Part shown: piece by piece, positions 8,286 through 16,348 of the stretch
Layout of the letters: each line of letters opens with the position of its first letter
Numbering within the stretch: position 1 is the first letter of the stretch
Source of the DNA: an uncultured Bacteroidales bacterium
GTDB taxonomy: Bacteria > Bacteroidota > Bacteroidia > Bacteroidales > P3
DNA length: 64,000 nucleotides
Assembly (NCBI GenBank): GCA_900314925.1
Contig: OMXC01000004.1
Location: 1 to 64,000 of the forward strand
Direction: 5' to 3'
The notes under the pieces: generated by a model
Databases searched by the model: none
The model's input: only the letters and a program-made list of their open reading frames with translations
Told to the model about the DNA's origin: nothing
Made by a program: the position numbers and the translations under genes

Positions 8286-9743
8286 ATGGAGGCAAATATT
8301 GATATTCTTGTAAAGGAGTTATGCAAGCTGCCCAAGGAAACAGGATGGGTAGAGTTTAAGCATAACAATTGCGAGCCTAAAATGATCGGTGAAGACATTA
8401 GCGCTCTGGCAAACACCGCGACACAGAAAGACAGGGATTTTGCCTATATGGTATGGGGTGTGGATGACACCACACATGAAATCATTGGTACCACCGTACG
8501 TTTGCCATTACAAAAAAAAGGTCAGCAAGAATTGGAGAACTGGCTCAGAGTCATGCTGTCGAAGAATGCCGACTTCGAGTTTCTGGAAACCGAAGTGGAT
8601 GGGCAACATGTGGAGTTGATCAGGATTAACAAAGCATTGAACACCCCCGTCGCATTTGAGAAGACTGAATATATCCGTAGTGGTAGCTACACCAAGAAGT
8701 TGCATGATTTCCCTGCGCTGACGACACAGCTATGGGACAAGTTGCGTAACAATCATTTCGAAGATGTTTGTTGTCTCAAGGATTTGCGGTATGCGAATGT
8801 GCTTCAGTTACTGAATGTTGATGCATATTTCTCCATGTTGAAGCTGCCACAACCAACAGAGGAGAGCGAAGTTATGCATTACCTGACAGAAGATGGGCTT
8901 GCCATACACCTTGATAACGGCCTTTTCGGTATCACTAACTTGGGCGCAATACTTTTTGCCAGAGATCTCAATGCTTTTCCACGATTGGGGAGAAAGACCA
9001 TGCGAGTAGTCCAGTATCAAGGAAGAAACCGGCTGTTTATACAAAAAGAAGAGTCCTTCAATGCGGGATATGCCGTTTGTTTCGAGGATATTGTACGGTA
9101 TGTGGGAGCTCTTTTGCCGAGCAGCGAGGATTCAAGTGCTGTAACACTGACAACCAAAAGTATATTTCCTTTGCCATCTGTAAGAGAAGCGGTGGCAAAT
9201 AGTCTTGTCCATCAAGATTTATATATTACGGGAGCAGGACCCGTAGTAGAAATATTTGATAACAGACTGGAAGTGACAAACCCTGGTACACCGTTAGTTG
9301 ACATAATGAGAATTATTGATAATCCTCCAAAGTCAAGAAACGAGAGGTTGGCTTCAATAATGCGCAGGATGAAAATATGCGAAGAGTTGGGTCGTGGGTG
9401 GGATAGAATGGTTCTGGCTTGTGAGAGTCAATTTCTTCCGGCTCCGAGAATAGAAATTTTCGAGGAGTCGACAAAAGTGACGTTGTTTTCTGAGATGGAG
9501 TTTAAAAACATCCCCATGGATGACAAAATATGGTCGTGCTATTTGCATACCTGTCTAATGTTTATCCAAGGTGATACAATGACAAACGCATCGTTAAGAG
9601 ATAGGTTCGGCTTGAAAGAAACCTCTGCTGGGAGTATTTCGCGTCTGATAAAAGAAGCTGTGGATAGGAGAATGATTAAACCACTTGATCCTCAGACCGC
9701 CAAAAGATATATGCGATATGTTCCCATTTGGGCGTCAGTTTAA
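8286..9743 (+). CDS. AlbA_2-domain ATP-binding protein (RecG-like/Schlafen-like)
   Basis: A 485-aa protein of the family with an N-terminal AlbA_2 (Schlafen-like) domain: ETGWVEFKHNN near residue 18 and GEDISALANTA after it, followed by GVDDTTHEIIGT. A divergent HATPase_c_4 module follows at about residue 299: REAVANSLVHQDLYITGAG and EIFDNRLEVTNPGTPL. The last 80 residues look like a winged helix. Members occur as putative regulators and in defence islands; DNA or RNA binding with ATP-dependent switching is inferred. The stop TAA lies in the first base triplet of a repeat unit, matching the arrangement of the previous gene. No obvious promoter was seen, so the repeats upstream may supply expression signals. 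Confidence 0.85.
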   Translation: MEANIDILVKELCKLPKETGWVEFKHNNCEPKMIGEDISALANTATQKDRDFAYMVWGVDDTTHEIIGTTVRLPLQKKGQQELENWLRVMLSKNADFEFLETEVDGQHVELIRINKALNTPVAFEKTEYIRSGSYTKKLHDFPALTTQLWDKLRNNHFEDVCCLKDLRYANVLQLLNVDAYFSMLKLPQPTEESEVMHYLTEDGLAIHLDNGLFGITNLGAILFARDLNAFPRLGRKTMRVVQYQGRNRLFIQKEESFNAGYAVCFEDIVRYVGALLPSSEDSSAVTLTTKSIFPLPSVREAVANSLVHQDLYITGAGPVVEIFDNRLEVTNPGTPLVDIMRIIDNPPKSRNERLASIMRRMKICEELGRGWDRMVLACESQFLPAPRIEIFEESTKVTLFSEMEFKNIPMDDKIWSCYLHTCLMFIQGDTMTNASLRDRFGLKETSAGSISRLIKEAVDRRMIKPLDPQTAKRYMRYVPIWASV

Positions 9744-9960
9744 TTTGCCAGTAATTTGCCAGAGACATGATGCAATTTCGATTAAGTGTATGTAATACGT
9801 TGATAAACAGGACTAGATAAAATACATTCTAATTTGCTGGTAATTTGCCGGAGATATGAGTCGACTCCAAACCAATAGGCGTAATGTGCTGAAATACAAT
9901 GTTAAGCATAATACTTTTTAATTTGCTGGTAATTTGCCGGACAAGCAGAATCAAACAATT
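9741..9960 (+). repeat. 89-bp-period repeat, array 2
   Basis: Two full units (9741-9829 and 9830-9918) and the start of a third (from 9919), each opening with the doubled motif TAATTTGCyNGTAATTTGCC. Spacing is exactly 89 bp throughout, without indels, although the interiors have diverged. The truncated final unit runs into a segment (ggacaagcagaatc) that resembles the end of array 1 (agccaaacaaaaattg). The array separates the AlbA gene from vsr. No inverted-repeat core or integrase gene is present. Confidence 0.85.
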
Positions 9961-9995
9961 TCATTGTCAAAAATGAATATCAAATTCATTATCTT

Positions 9996-10565
9996 ATGAC
10001 CGACACGATGACACCGGAGCAGCGGCATAGGTGCATGTCGCATATCAAGGGCTCGGGGACGAAGCCGGAGCTAAAGGTGCGGCAGTGGCTGTGGAGTCAT
10101 GGGTATCGGTATCGGCTGAATGTGAAGAGCGTGCCAGGGAAGCCGGACATCGTGCTGCGGCCCTACCGCACGGCGATATTCGTCAACGGGTGTTTCTGGC
10201 ACGGACACGGTGTGCGGCCTCCGGCCGCACAAATTGAAAATTCAAAATTGAAAATTGAAAACTCCCCCTGCTGCAAGATTCCACAGACCAACCGCAGCTT
10301 CTGGCTGGATAAGATACGCCGCAACCAGGAGCGTGACCAGCGCAACTACGCCCTGCTGCAGGACAACGGCTGGCTGGTCATCGTCGTCTGGGAGTGCCAA
10401 CTGAAGCCCGACAAAATAGAACGCACCATGCGCGAGGTGGAGCTGGCGCTGAACAACAACCTGCTGTCGCTCTACAAACACAAGCCCCTCCCCTACTCCA
10501 CCGAAGAGGACGAGCCATTGCCCCAGGCCGCCGAAGAGGCTACTCCGCTACAGCGACGGCCATAA
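9996..10565 (+). CDS. vsr: Very short patch repair endonuclease (Vsr)
   Basis: A 189-aa Vsr nuclease that nicks T:G mismatches formed by deamination of 5-methylcytosine. The N-terminus TPEQRHRCMSHIKGSGTKPE, the catalytic Asp in PGKPDIVL and the metal-binding NGCFWHGH are intact. It is longer than typical Vsr (about 155 aa), partly from an in-frame insertion between WHGH and CCKIPQTNRSFW. That insertion is encoded by a perfect inverted repeat (GTGCGGCC/GGCCGCAC, 10,212-10,230) followed by four degenerate copies of ttgaaaa (10,231-10,262). The Cys/His zinc-site region around the insertion should be checked for function. The C-terminal 30 residues are acidic and non-conserved. The gene is GC-richer than the island upstream. 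Confidence 0.93.
   Translation: MTDTMTPEQRHRCMSHIKGSGTKPELKVRQWLWSHGYRYRLNVKSVPGKPDIVLRPYRTAIFVNGCFWHGHGVRPPAAQIENSKLKIENSPCCKIPQTNRSFWLDKIRRNQERDQRNYALLQDNGWLVIVVWECQLKPDKIERTMREVELALNNNLLSLYKHKPLPYSTEEDEPLPQAAEEATPLQRRP
10212..10262. repeat. Inverted repeat plus 7-bp tandem repeat inside vsr
   Basis: A GTGCGGCC-tcc-GGCCGCAC palindrome followed by aattgaaaattcaaaattga-type heptamer repeats, all in frame within vsr. This is one of several short-period insertions in coding regions of the window. Confidence 0.8.
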
Positions 10566-10569
10566 ACAG

Positions 10570-10597
10570 AAAGCCCTCCATCACTGGAGGGCTTTTT
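10570..10597. terminator. Bidirectional terminator between vsr and purE
   Basis: aaagccctcc-atcact-ggagggcttttta: an 8-bp GC stem with A and T runs on the two sides, placed between convergent genes ending at 10,565 and 10,620. Confidence 0.85.
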
Positions 10598-10619
10598 ATT
10601 TGCTCTACACAGGCTGTGT

Positions 10620-11126
10620 TCAGCACTTGAACTTGTATTCCAGCTTCGCCAGTTCCTCGTTGGCTTTGACGATCTTCTTCTTCAGACCGGCCTTATAAGC
10701 CACGAGCTTCTGCATCATAGCCTCATCGCCGAGGGCGAGCATCTGCATGGCGAGGATGGCGGCATTCTGTGCGCCGTTGATAGCCACCGTGGCCACGGGT
10801 ATTCCCGGAGGCATCTGCATGATGGCGAAGGTGGCGTCGAGTCCCTCAAGACAGGAGCCTTTGATGGGCACGCCGATGACCGGCAGGGGCGTCTCGGCGG
10901 CAATGACACCCGGCAGGGCTGCCGCCATGCCGGCGCCGGCGATGATGACCTTGATGCCACGGGCGGCGGCGCCGCGGGCAAAGTCGCTCACTTCGGCGGG
11001 GGTGCGGTGGGCGGAGAGGGCGTTTACCTCGAAGGGTATCTCCATCTCCTCGAAGAACTGGCAGGCTTTCTCCATGACCGGCAGGTCGCTGGTACTGCCC
11101 ATGATGATGCTTACGATGGGTTTCAT
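10620..11126 (-). CDS. purE: N5-carboxyaminoimidazole ribonucleotide mutase
   Basis: A 168-aa class I PurE, which converts N5-CAIR to CAIR in purine synthesis in the cytoplasm. Diagnostic motifs are GSTSDLPVM near the N-terminus (phosphate-binding), SAHRTP with the catalytic His at about residue 41, and AGAGMAAALPGV. Length is normal. It is the last gene of a minus-strand run (ABC exporter, M16 protease, purE). The gap to the M16 gene (11,127-11,164) consists of degenerate 7-bp repeats (agtattc agtattt gatgttt agcgttc), so cotranscription with the protease is likely but not certain. Confidence 0.97.
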   Translation of the reverse strand: MKPIVSIIMGSTSDLPVMEKACQFFEEMEIPFEVNALSAHRTPAEVSDFARGAAARGIKVIIAGAGMAAALPGVIAAETPLPVIGVPIKGSCLEGLDATFAIMQMPPGIPVATVAINGAQNAAILAMQMLALGDEAMMQKLVAYKAGLKKKIVKANEELAKLEYKFKC

Positions 11127-11164
11127 ATTCCTTGTTTTAGTATTCAGTATTTGATGTTTAGCGT

Positions 11165-12391
11165 TCAGTTATAGATCAGCACGCTGATGCCGTCGGGAGC
11201 GAAGCGGCTCTGGGCCACACGCAGCACCTCGTCGGGCGTGAGGTTCATGATGTCGGCGTTCATCTCCTCCAGGGTGTCGACATGCTCGAAGTTGAGGCAT
11301 GCCTTGCCGATGCTCTGCATCTCGTTGCTGCCGTTGTCGTTGTTGATGGCCATCTGGCCTATGAACTGGCGTTGCGCCTGCCGCAGCTGCTGCGGGGTGA
11401 GCCGCACCGAGGCCATACGCTCCAGCTCGCGGCGTATGAGTCCGATGGCACGCTCCTGCGCGTCGAGGTCGACACCAGCGTAGATATAGAACAGGCCCGT
11501 GTCTGAGAACGGCACATACTGCGACTCCACGCTGTAGCAGAAGCCGTAGCGCTCACGGACGGACACATTGAGGCGCGAGTTCATCGCCGGGCCACCGAGT
11601 ATGTTGTTTATCAGTGTGAAAGCCGTCTTGTCGGCGTTATAGATGTCCGGAGCCTCGCAGCCTATGAGTATATGTGCCTGGTGCGTACGCTTGTGCACGG
11701 TGCGCTCGAAGTTGCGGAAGACCGGCTTTGCACCGCGGTCCACCGCCGACGCATGGTTGCCGAAAGCGCCGAAATAACGTTCGCACATGCGCACCAGCCG
11801 GCTGAATTTCACGTCGCCCACCACGCTTATCACCATACGCGACGGCGTGTAGTTGCGTTCCATGTGACCACGCAGCCGCTCGGGCGTGAAGCGGCGCACA
11901 TTGCGCTTGGTGCCCAGGATGTTGTGTGCCAGCGAATGCCCCTCGAAGGCCAGTTCCTCGAACTGGTCGAAGATAAGCTCTGCCGGCAGGTCGCTGTAGC
12001 TGTTGATCTCCTCGATCACCACCTCGCGCTCCTTCTCAATCTCCGCCTCGGGGAAGGTGGAGTGGAACAATATGTCGGCGAAGAGCTCCAGACAGCGTGG
12101 CAGGTGCTCGGCCAGCGAGGTGGCGTAGACGCAGGTCTCCTCCTTGGTGGTGAAGGCGTTGAGCTCGCCACCCACCCCGTCGATGCGGTTCAGTATGTGG
12201 TAAGCCTTGCGGTGGGTGGTGCCCTTGAAGAGCGAATGCTCGATGAAGTGCGCCATGCCCTCGTCAGCCCCCATCTCGTCACGGCTGCCTACATTTATGT
12301 ACACGCCGCTGTATACCACACGCGACGGCGTGTGGCTGAAGATTATCCTCAGCCCGTTGTCAAGGGTATGGTATTCGTACTCTGCAGCCAA
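11165..12391 (-). CDS. M16 family zinc protease
   Basis: A 408-aa M16 peptidase, like the processing protease YmxG/PqqL class. The inverted zinc motif HFIEH is at residues 48-52, and the third zinc ligand is in EKEREVVIEEINS about 75 residues later. The second, catalytically inactive M16 half follows. There is no clear signal peptide, so it is probably cytoplasmic. The gene lies between the ABC exporter (68 bp upstream on the minus strand) and purE. The protein cuts peptides; the substrate is unknown. Confidence 0.93.
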   Translation of the reverse strand: MAAEYEYHTLDNGLRIIFSHTPSRVVYSGVYINVGSRDEMGADEGMAHFIEHSLFKGTTHRKAYHILNRIDGVGGELNAFTTKEETCVYATSLAEHLPRCLELFADILFHSTFPEAEIEKEREVVIEEINSYSDLPAELIFDQFEELAFEGHSLAHNILGTKRNVRRFTPERLRGHMERNYTPSRMVISVVGDVKFSRLVRMCERYFGAFGNHASAVDRGAKPVFRNFERTVHKRTHQAHILIGCEAPDIYNADKTAFTLINNILGGPAMNSRLNVSVRERYGFCYSVESQYVPFSDTGLFYIYAGVDLDAQERAIGLIRRELERMASVRLTPQQLRQAQRQFIGQMAINNDNGSNEMQSIGKACLNFEHVDTLEEMNADIMNLTPDEVLRVAQSRFAPDGISVLIYN

Positions 12392-12458
12392 TTCAGTTCC
12401 TTTTTTCTCTATAATTAACGCACCTCGCTACATATTATTGCATCACCCGTCTGAAAAA

Positions 12459-14282
12459 TCATGCCAGCGTGTCGGCAATCTTGTCTACGTTCATGCTGCG
12501 CGCCGAGGCGTCGAAGATCTCCTTGAAGAGGCCGCCCTGGCGGTATACCTCCTGCGGGGTGCCGTGCTGCACGCAGTGGCCCGTGTCGAGCACATAGAGG
12601 CAGTCGCTGTCGATAATCTGGCCTATGTTGTGGCTGATGACGATCACCGTGCGTCCCTGCTTGATGGCGTCGATGGAGTTCTTGATCTGCTCGGTGGCTA
12701 TGGCGTCGAGGCTGGCCGTGGGCTCGTCGAGGAAGATGATGGGCGGGTCCTTGAGGAACATGCGGGCTATGGCTATGCGCTGCTGCTGGCCACCGCTGAG
12801 CTGCGTGGCGTTGCTGTCGAAGCCGTCCGGCAGGGCCATCACCTGGTCGTAGATGTAGGCCTTGCGGGCGGCTTCCATCACCTCGACGCGGGTGGCGTCA
12901 GGGCGTCCGTAGCGTATGTTCTCCTCAATGGTGCCGCTGAAGATGTGGTTCTTCTGCAACACGAGGCCTATGTTGTCGCGCAGCACCTGGGTGTCCCACT
13001 CGCCGAGGGGCACGCCGTCGAGGGTGATGCTGCCGCTGTCGGGGGCGTAGAACTTGTCAAGCAGGTTCACTATGGTGCTCTTGCCTGCGCCGCTGAGGCC
13101 CACGAGGGCGGTGGTGCGGCCGGGCTCGATGGTCATGGTGAGGTCGCGCAGGGCGTGGGTGCCGCTGGGGTAGGTGAACTCAACGTTGCGCAGCTCGAAA
13201 CGCCCCTGCACCCGCTCTCCACTCTCCACTTTCCACTCTCCACTTTTTTCCACCTCGGCGTCGGCATCCAGCAGGCCAAAGAAGCCCTCGGCGTAGACCA
13301 GCGCGTCGTTGAGGTCGTCGTAGATGCGGTGCAGCTGGCGGATAGGGGCGCTGACATTGGCGAAGAGCATCACGTGGTACATAATCTTTCCGATACTCAT
13401 GCCGGGGTAGTCGATCAGCACCAAGTAGGCCGTCAGGATGATGATGAGCACGGTGCCTATCTGCTCCACGAAGGTCTTGAGGCCCTCGTAGAGGAACGAG
13501 ATGCGGCGCGTCTGCATCTGCTGGTCGGTGCTCTGCTCCTGCAGCGCGGCCTGCTTGTCGGCCTCCACGCGCTCACGGTTGAACGACTTGATGACGCCCA
13601 TGCTCTCTATGATGTTCAATATGCCGTGGCTGAGTTGCTGGTGAGTGCCGAAGACGCGGTGGCGCCAGCCCTTCATCCTCCGTCCCTGCACGGTGGTGAT
13701 CCAGAAGTAGACAGGGATGACGGCCGTGGCCACCAGGCCCACATACACGTTGGCGGCATACATCAGCACCAAGGCCAGCACGGCGCTGGTAAAGAGGGGC
13801 AGAATGTCGATGAAGAAGTTTTTGACGGTGTTGCTGAGGCTCATGATGCCGCGGTCGATGCGGGTCTGCAGCTTGCCGGGCTCGTTGCCGTCCTGGCTGA
13901 AGAAGGCCATGCGGAAGGTCAGTATGCGGTCCACGACGCGCAGCGAGAGGTCACGGCTGACGTTGATGCGTATCTTTTCGCCGAAGATGCGCTGTCCGAA
14001 GGTGACCAGCGCCGCCAGCACCTCCTTGCCAAGCAGCACGGCGCTGATGATGACCAGTATGCGTGCCGCCTCGCCCCATTGGAAGCCCCCGTCGAGGTGC
14101 AGCAGGGCGTTGATGCGGTCGACCGCACGGTCGAGCACCACAGCGTTCACCTGCGCCATCAGCGAGCCGAGGAAGGTCAGTGTCAGCGTGGCCACAAGGA
14201 GCCAGCGGTAGGGCGTCACGAAGGGGAGCAGCCGCCGCAGCAGCCCCCCGATGCCCATCTTTGAGGTGTTGTTGTTCTCCAT
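12459..14282 (-). CDS. ABC exporter, fused permease and ATPase
   Basis: A 607-aa type IV ABC half-transporter. An N-terminal six-helix membrane domain (about residues 30-310) precedes an ATPase domain with Walker A GLSGAGKST, signature LSGGQQQRIAIAR, Walker B IIFLDEPTASLD and an H-loop in VIVISHN. The substrate (lipid, peptide or drug) cannot be told. I place the start at 14,282 because the upstream ATG at 14,303 lies in the promoter. Between the two domains an in-frame stretch VEKSGEWKVESGER is encoded by degenerate 7-bp repeats (13,215-13,248), at the linker where extra residues would be tolerated. It is expressed from a promoter divergent to the amidase gene. Confidence 0.95.
   Translation of the reverse strand: MENNNTSKMGIGGLLRRLLPFVTPYRWLLVATLTLTFLGSLMAQVNAVVLDRAVDRINALLHLDGGFQWGEAARILVIISAVLLGKEVLAALVTFGQRIFGEKIRINVSRDLSLRVVDRILTFRMAFFSQDGNEPGKLQTRIDRGIMSLSNTVKNFFIDILPLFTSAVLALVLMYAANVYVGLVATAVIPVYFWITTVQGRRMKGWRHRVFGTHQQLSHGILNIIESMGVIKSFNRERVEADKQAALQEQSTDQQMQTRRISFLYEGLKTFVEQIGTVLIIILTAYLVLIDYPGMSIGKIMYHVMLFANVSAPIRQLHRIYDDLNDALVYAEGFFGLLDADAEVEKSGEWKVESGERVQGRFELRNVEFTYPSGTHALRDLTMTIEPGRTTALVGLSGAGKSTIVNLLDKFYAPDSGSITLDGVPLGEWDTQVLRDNIGLVLQKNHIFSGTIEENIRYGRPDATRVEVMEAARKAYIYDQVMALPDGFDSNATQLSGGQQQRIAIARMFLKDPPIIFLDEPTASLDAIATEQIKNSIDAIKQGRTVIVISHNIGQIIDSDCLYVLDTGHCVQHGTPQEVYRQGGLFKEIFDASARSMNVDKIADTLA
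13215..13248. repeat. 7-bp tandem repeats inside the ABC exporter gene
   Basis: ctctccactctccacttt-type heptamers (consensus on the coding strand agtggag), in frame, encoding the EKSGEWKVESGE linker. Confidence 0.8.
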
Positions 14283-14292
14283 ATTGCGGCTG

Positions 14293-14300
14293 CAAAAGTA
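14293..14300 (-). promoter_or_regulatory. Promoter -7 box for the ABC exporter
   Basis: TACTTTTG on the minus strand (TAnnTTTG). The start codon at 14,282 is only 10 nt from the box, so the transcript would be leaderless or nearly so. Confidence 0.65.
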
Positions 14301-14332
14301 CACATTTTTCGCGACATGTGGTATTTATTTTG

Positions 14333-14340
14333 TATCTTTG
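14333..14340 (+). promoter_or_regulatory. Promoter -7 box for the amidase-like gene
   Basis: TATCTTTG; the ATG at 14,350 is 9 nt after the box, again predicting a very short leader. It is divergent from the ABC exporter promoter 32 bp away. Confidence 0.65.
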
Positions 14341-14349
14341 CTTCCCGAA

Positions 14350-14919
14350 ATGAAACGACTTCTAATCATTATACTGTTGATTGGCAACACCGTGTTAGCC
14401 CAGCAACAGGCACTGCGGCCCGGCGACCTGCTTTTCTACAGCGACACTGCCGGCATGGGCAGCGCCGTGCGCGAGAGCACGGGCGAGTACACCCACGTGG
14501 CGCTGGTTGCTGAAGTTGGCGATACCGTATGGATAGTCGACGCCACGCAGCGCCACGGCGTCAGCCGACGCCCCTTCCTACGGCGGCAGGAGAGCAGCGG
14601 GAAGCCCCATCCCGACATATACCGCCTCACCGTACCTTTCGACACCGCAGAGGTCATCGCCCGTGCCACAAGACTCATCGGCAAACCCTACGACAACGCC
14701 TTCCTGCCCGACAATGGCGCCTACTACTGTTCGGAACTGATACAGGCTGCTTTCGGCGACCTCTTCCCTTCAGCACCCATGAACTGGCGCGACAAGGACG
14801 GGAACCTGCCACAGTACTGGCAAGAGCATTTCAAGAAACTCGGCATGCCGGTGCCCGAAGGCGTCATGGGCACCAACCCGACGGACATGAGCCGCTCGCC
14901 GATGCTACAAAAGCTATAA
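14350..14919 (+). CDS. Exported papain-like cysteine amidase (YiiX/YebB type)
   Basis: A 189-aa protein with an N-terminal signal peptide (MKRLLIIILLIGNTVLA, then QQ). The core resembles permuted NlpC/P60 papain-like enzymes: LRPGDLLFYSD, then the His motif EYTHVALV, and the Cys motif AYYCSELIQAAF in the C-terminal part, in the permuted order His before Cys. It would hydrolyse an amide or lipid amide bond in the periplasm; the substrate is unknown. The start is set by the signal peptide and promoter position; a longer frame to 14,251 runs into the divergent gene and is rejected. It is followed by a strong hairpin at 14,926. Confidence 0.85.
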   Translation: MKRLLIIILLIGNTVLAQQQALRPGDLLFYSDTAGMGSAVRESTGEYTHVALVAEVGDTVWIVDATQRHGVSRRPFLRRQESSGKPHPDIYRLTVPFDTAEVIARATRLIGKPYDNAFLPDNGAYYCSELIQAAFGDLFPSAPMNWRDKDGNLPQYWQEHFKKLGMPVPEGVMGTNPTDMSRSPMLQKL

Positions 14920-14925
14920 ACAAAT

Positions 14926-14950
14926 GAGGCCCGCGCTGCGCGCGGGCCTC
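14926..14950. terminator. Hairpin between convergent genes
   Basis: gaggcccgcgc-tgc-gcgcgggcctc, an 11-bp perfect stem between genes ending at 14,919 (+) and 14,955 (-). There is no strong T run, so it may act with other signals. Confidence 0.6.
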
Positions 14951-14954
14951 ACTG

Positions 14955-15983
14955 TTACTGGTTGGCATACTGCTGCACCTCGTCGTGGAAGAACTCCAGC
15001 TGCACGCCCGCCTGGCGGAAGAGCTCCTCGCTCTCGGCGCCGGCGTGGTACTTGCGCTCGCACACCACGCGCTTGATGCCGCAGTTGATGATGAGCATGG
15101 CGCAGGTGCGGCAGGGCGTCATGCGGCAGTAGAGCGTGGCGCCGTCGAGGGCGATGCCGCGGCGGGCGGCCTGGCAGATGGCGTTCTGCTCGGCATGCAC
15201 GGTGCGCACGCAGTGGGTGGAGATATGTCCGTCGGCGTCGATAGTCTGGCGGAAGAGGTGGCCCACCTCGTCGCAGTGCGGCAGGCCTGCGGGCGACCCC
15301 ACATAGCCCGTCACCAGCAGCTGGCGGTCCTTCACTATCACACAGCCCGAGCGGCCGCGGTCGCAGGTGGCGCGCTTGGAGGCCGTGTTGGCAAGCTCCA
15401 TGAAATACTCGTCCCACGACGGGCGGTGGTATGTAATCTGCTGCAGCACCTCCTCCACTTGCCTGTTCAGCTCCTCGAAGGTGCCGCCGTTGTCGAAGCG
15501 GAAGTCGGCGTTCTCGATGCAGTATTTGAGGTTCTGCTTGTTGGGGTCGCTGTTGTCCATCTCGCGCTGCTCGTTGGCGATGAAGGTCTCGTAGGACACG
15601 TGGTCGGTCTCCGAGCCGCGCAGCACGGCGCGCTCGTAGCGCACTTTGGGGTCGGCGTCGACGGCGAAGAGGTAGAAACTCGGCTTGCCGCGCAGGGCCT
15701 CCACCTCGCCGGGGGTGCGCACGCTCTCGATGATGCAGTTGCAGCCCGACGCCGACGCCTGGCGGTAGAGCTCCTCGACGATGTAGGACGGCGTATGCTG
15801 CGCGCGCAGGTCGTTGCCCACGGCGGTCATCGTGTCGCGGTTCACCTCGAGGCCGCGGCGCTTGATCTCCTCGGTGATGAAGGCGCGCACACTGTAGTGC
15901 ACAAAGCCGCGGTTCTTGACCAGATAGTCGACGATGGTGCCCTTGCCGGCGCCCAGCGTCCCTGTAATGCCTATGGTAATCAT
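14955..15983 (-). CDS. P-loop kinase-like / dCMP deaminase fusion
   Basis: A 342-aa fusion. Residues 1-180 are a P-loop domain resembling dephospho-CoA or nucleoside kinases: Walker A GTLGAGKGT at 8-16, and IIESVRTPGEVE. Residues 190-342 are a zinc-dependent cytidine/dCMP deaminase: HAEQNAI (zinc His and catalytic Glu) and PCRTCAM (two zinc Cys). The enzyme should turn dCMP into dUMP for thymidylate synthesis. A similar kinase-like N-terminus occurs in some eukaryotic dCMP deaminases. Whether the P-loop half phosphorylates anything or senses nucleotides is open. The gene stands alone on the minus strand. Confidence 0.9.
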   Translation of the reverse strand: MITIGITGTLGAGKGTIVDYLVKNRGFVHYSVRAFITEEIKRRGLEVNRDTMTAVGNDLRAQHTPSYIVEELYRQASASGCNCIIESVRTPGEVEALRGKPSFYLFAVDADPKVRYERAVLRGSETDHVSYETFIANEQREMDNSDPNKQNLKYCIENADFRFDNGGTFEELNRQVEEVLQQITYHRPSWDEYFMELANTASKRATCDRGRSGCVIVKDRQLLVTGYVGSPAGLPHCDEVGHLFRQTIDADGHISTHCVRTVHAEQNAICQAARRGIALDGATLYCRMTPCRTCAMLIINCGIKRVVCERKYHAGAESEELFRQAGVQLEFFHDEVQQYANQ

Positions 15984-16070
15984 TATCCTTTACGTTTTTA
16001 GCATCATAACGACACCCGCCCGCTTTTATTGTGCGGCGGATGAAATTGATTCCCGAACATACGGCTCAGT

Positions 16071-16120
16071 CCGTATCAATACGTATCATTTTGTATCATC
16101 ATGTATCATTTTTGTATCAT
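16071..16120. repeat. Five helically phased GTATCA repeats
   Basis: GTATCA at 16,073, 16,083, 16,093, 16,103 and 16,114: spacings of 10, 10, 10 and 11 bp, one turn of DNA each. The layout suits cooperative binding of a protein to one face. It lies about 90 bp upstream of the dCMP deaminase start and 230 bp upstream of the helicase promoter. Confidence 0.75.
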
Positions 16121-16169
16121 TTAATACACCCCCTTGTTCCCATTACCGGGAGAGGAAACACCTCTGACC

Positions 16170-16276
16170 CTATGGAGCCGGTACGGACCCCCTACGGCCT
16201 TCCTACGGCCCCTCTACGGCCTTCCACTGAAGAACGGCCGAAGGGGGTCCGTAGGGGCTCCGTAGGGGCTCCATAC
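16170..16276. repeat. Dispersed inverted repeat, CTACGG family, copy 1
   Basis: The left arm begins tatggagccggtacgg and the right arm ends ccgtaggggctccata. The arms consist of about 10-bp units containing ctacgg; the core is ttccactgaagaacggccg. Nearly the same sequence recurs at 42,592-42,694. Confidence 0.85.
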
Positions 16277-16348
16277 CCAAAACGCCGCAAAAAGGACCCG
16301 AAACGGAACTTTTTTCAGCCCGGAAGAGCCCGTTTGGATTATTATTCG

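Noticed and set aside
8130..9960. CRISPR array or integron attC sites
   Set aside because: Units abut one another without spacers of constant size, and no cas genes or integrase are near. The motif is directly repeated, without the imperfect inverted core of attC.
12207..14264. 685-codon plus-strand open frame opposite the ABC exporter
   Set aside because: It lies entirely antisense to a gene with full ABC motifs. High third-position GC in the true gene leaves the opposite frame free of stops; its composition (Val, Glu, His, Gly) is typical of such shadows.
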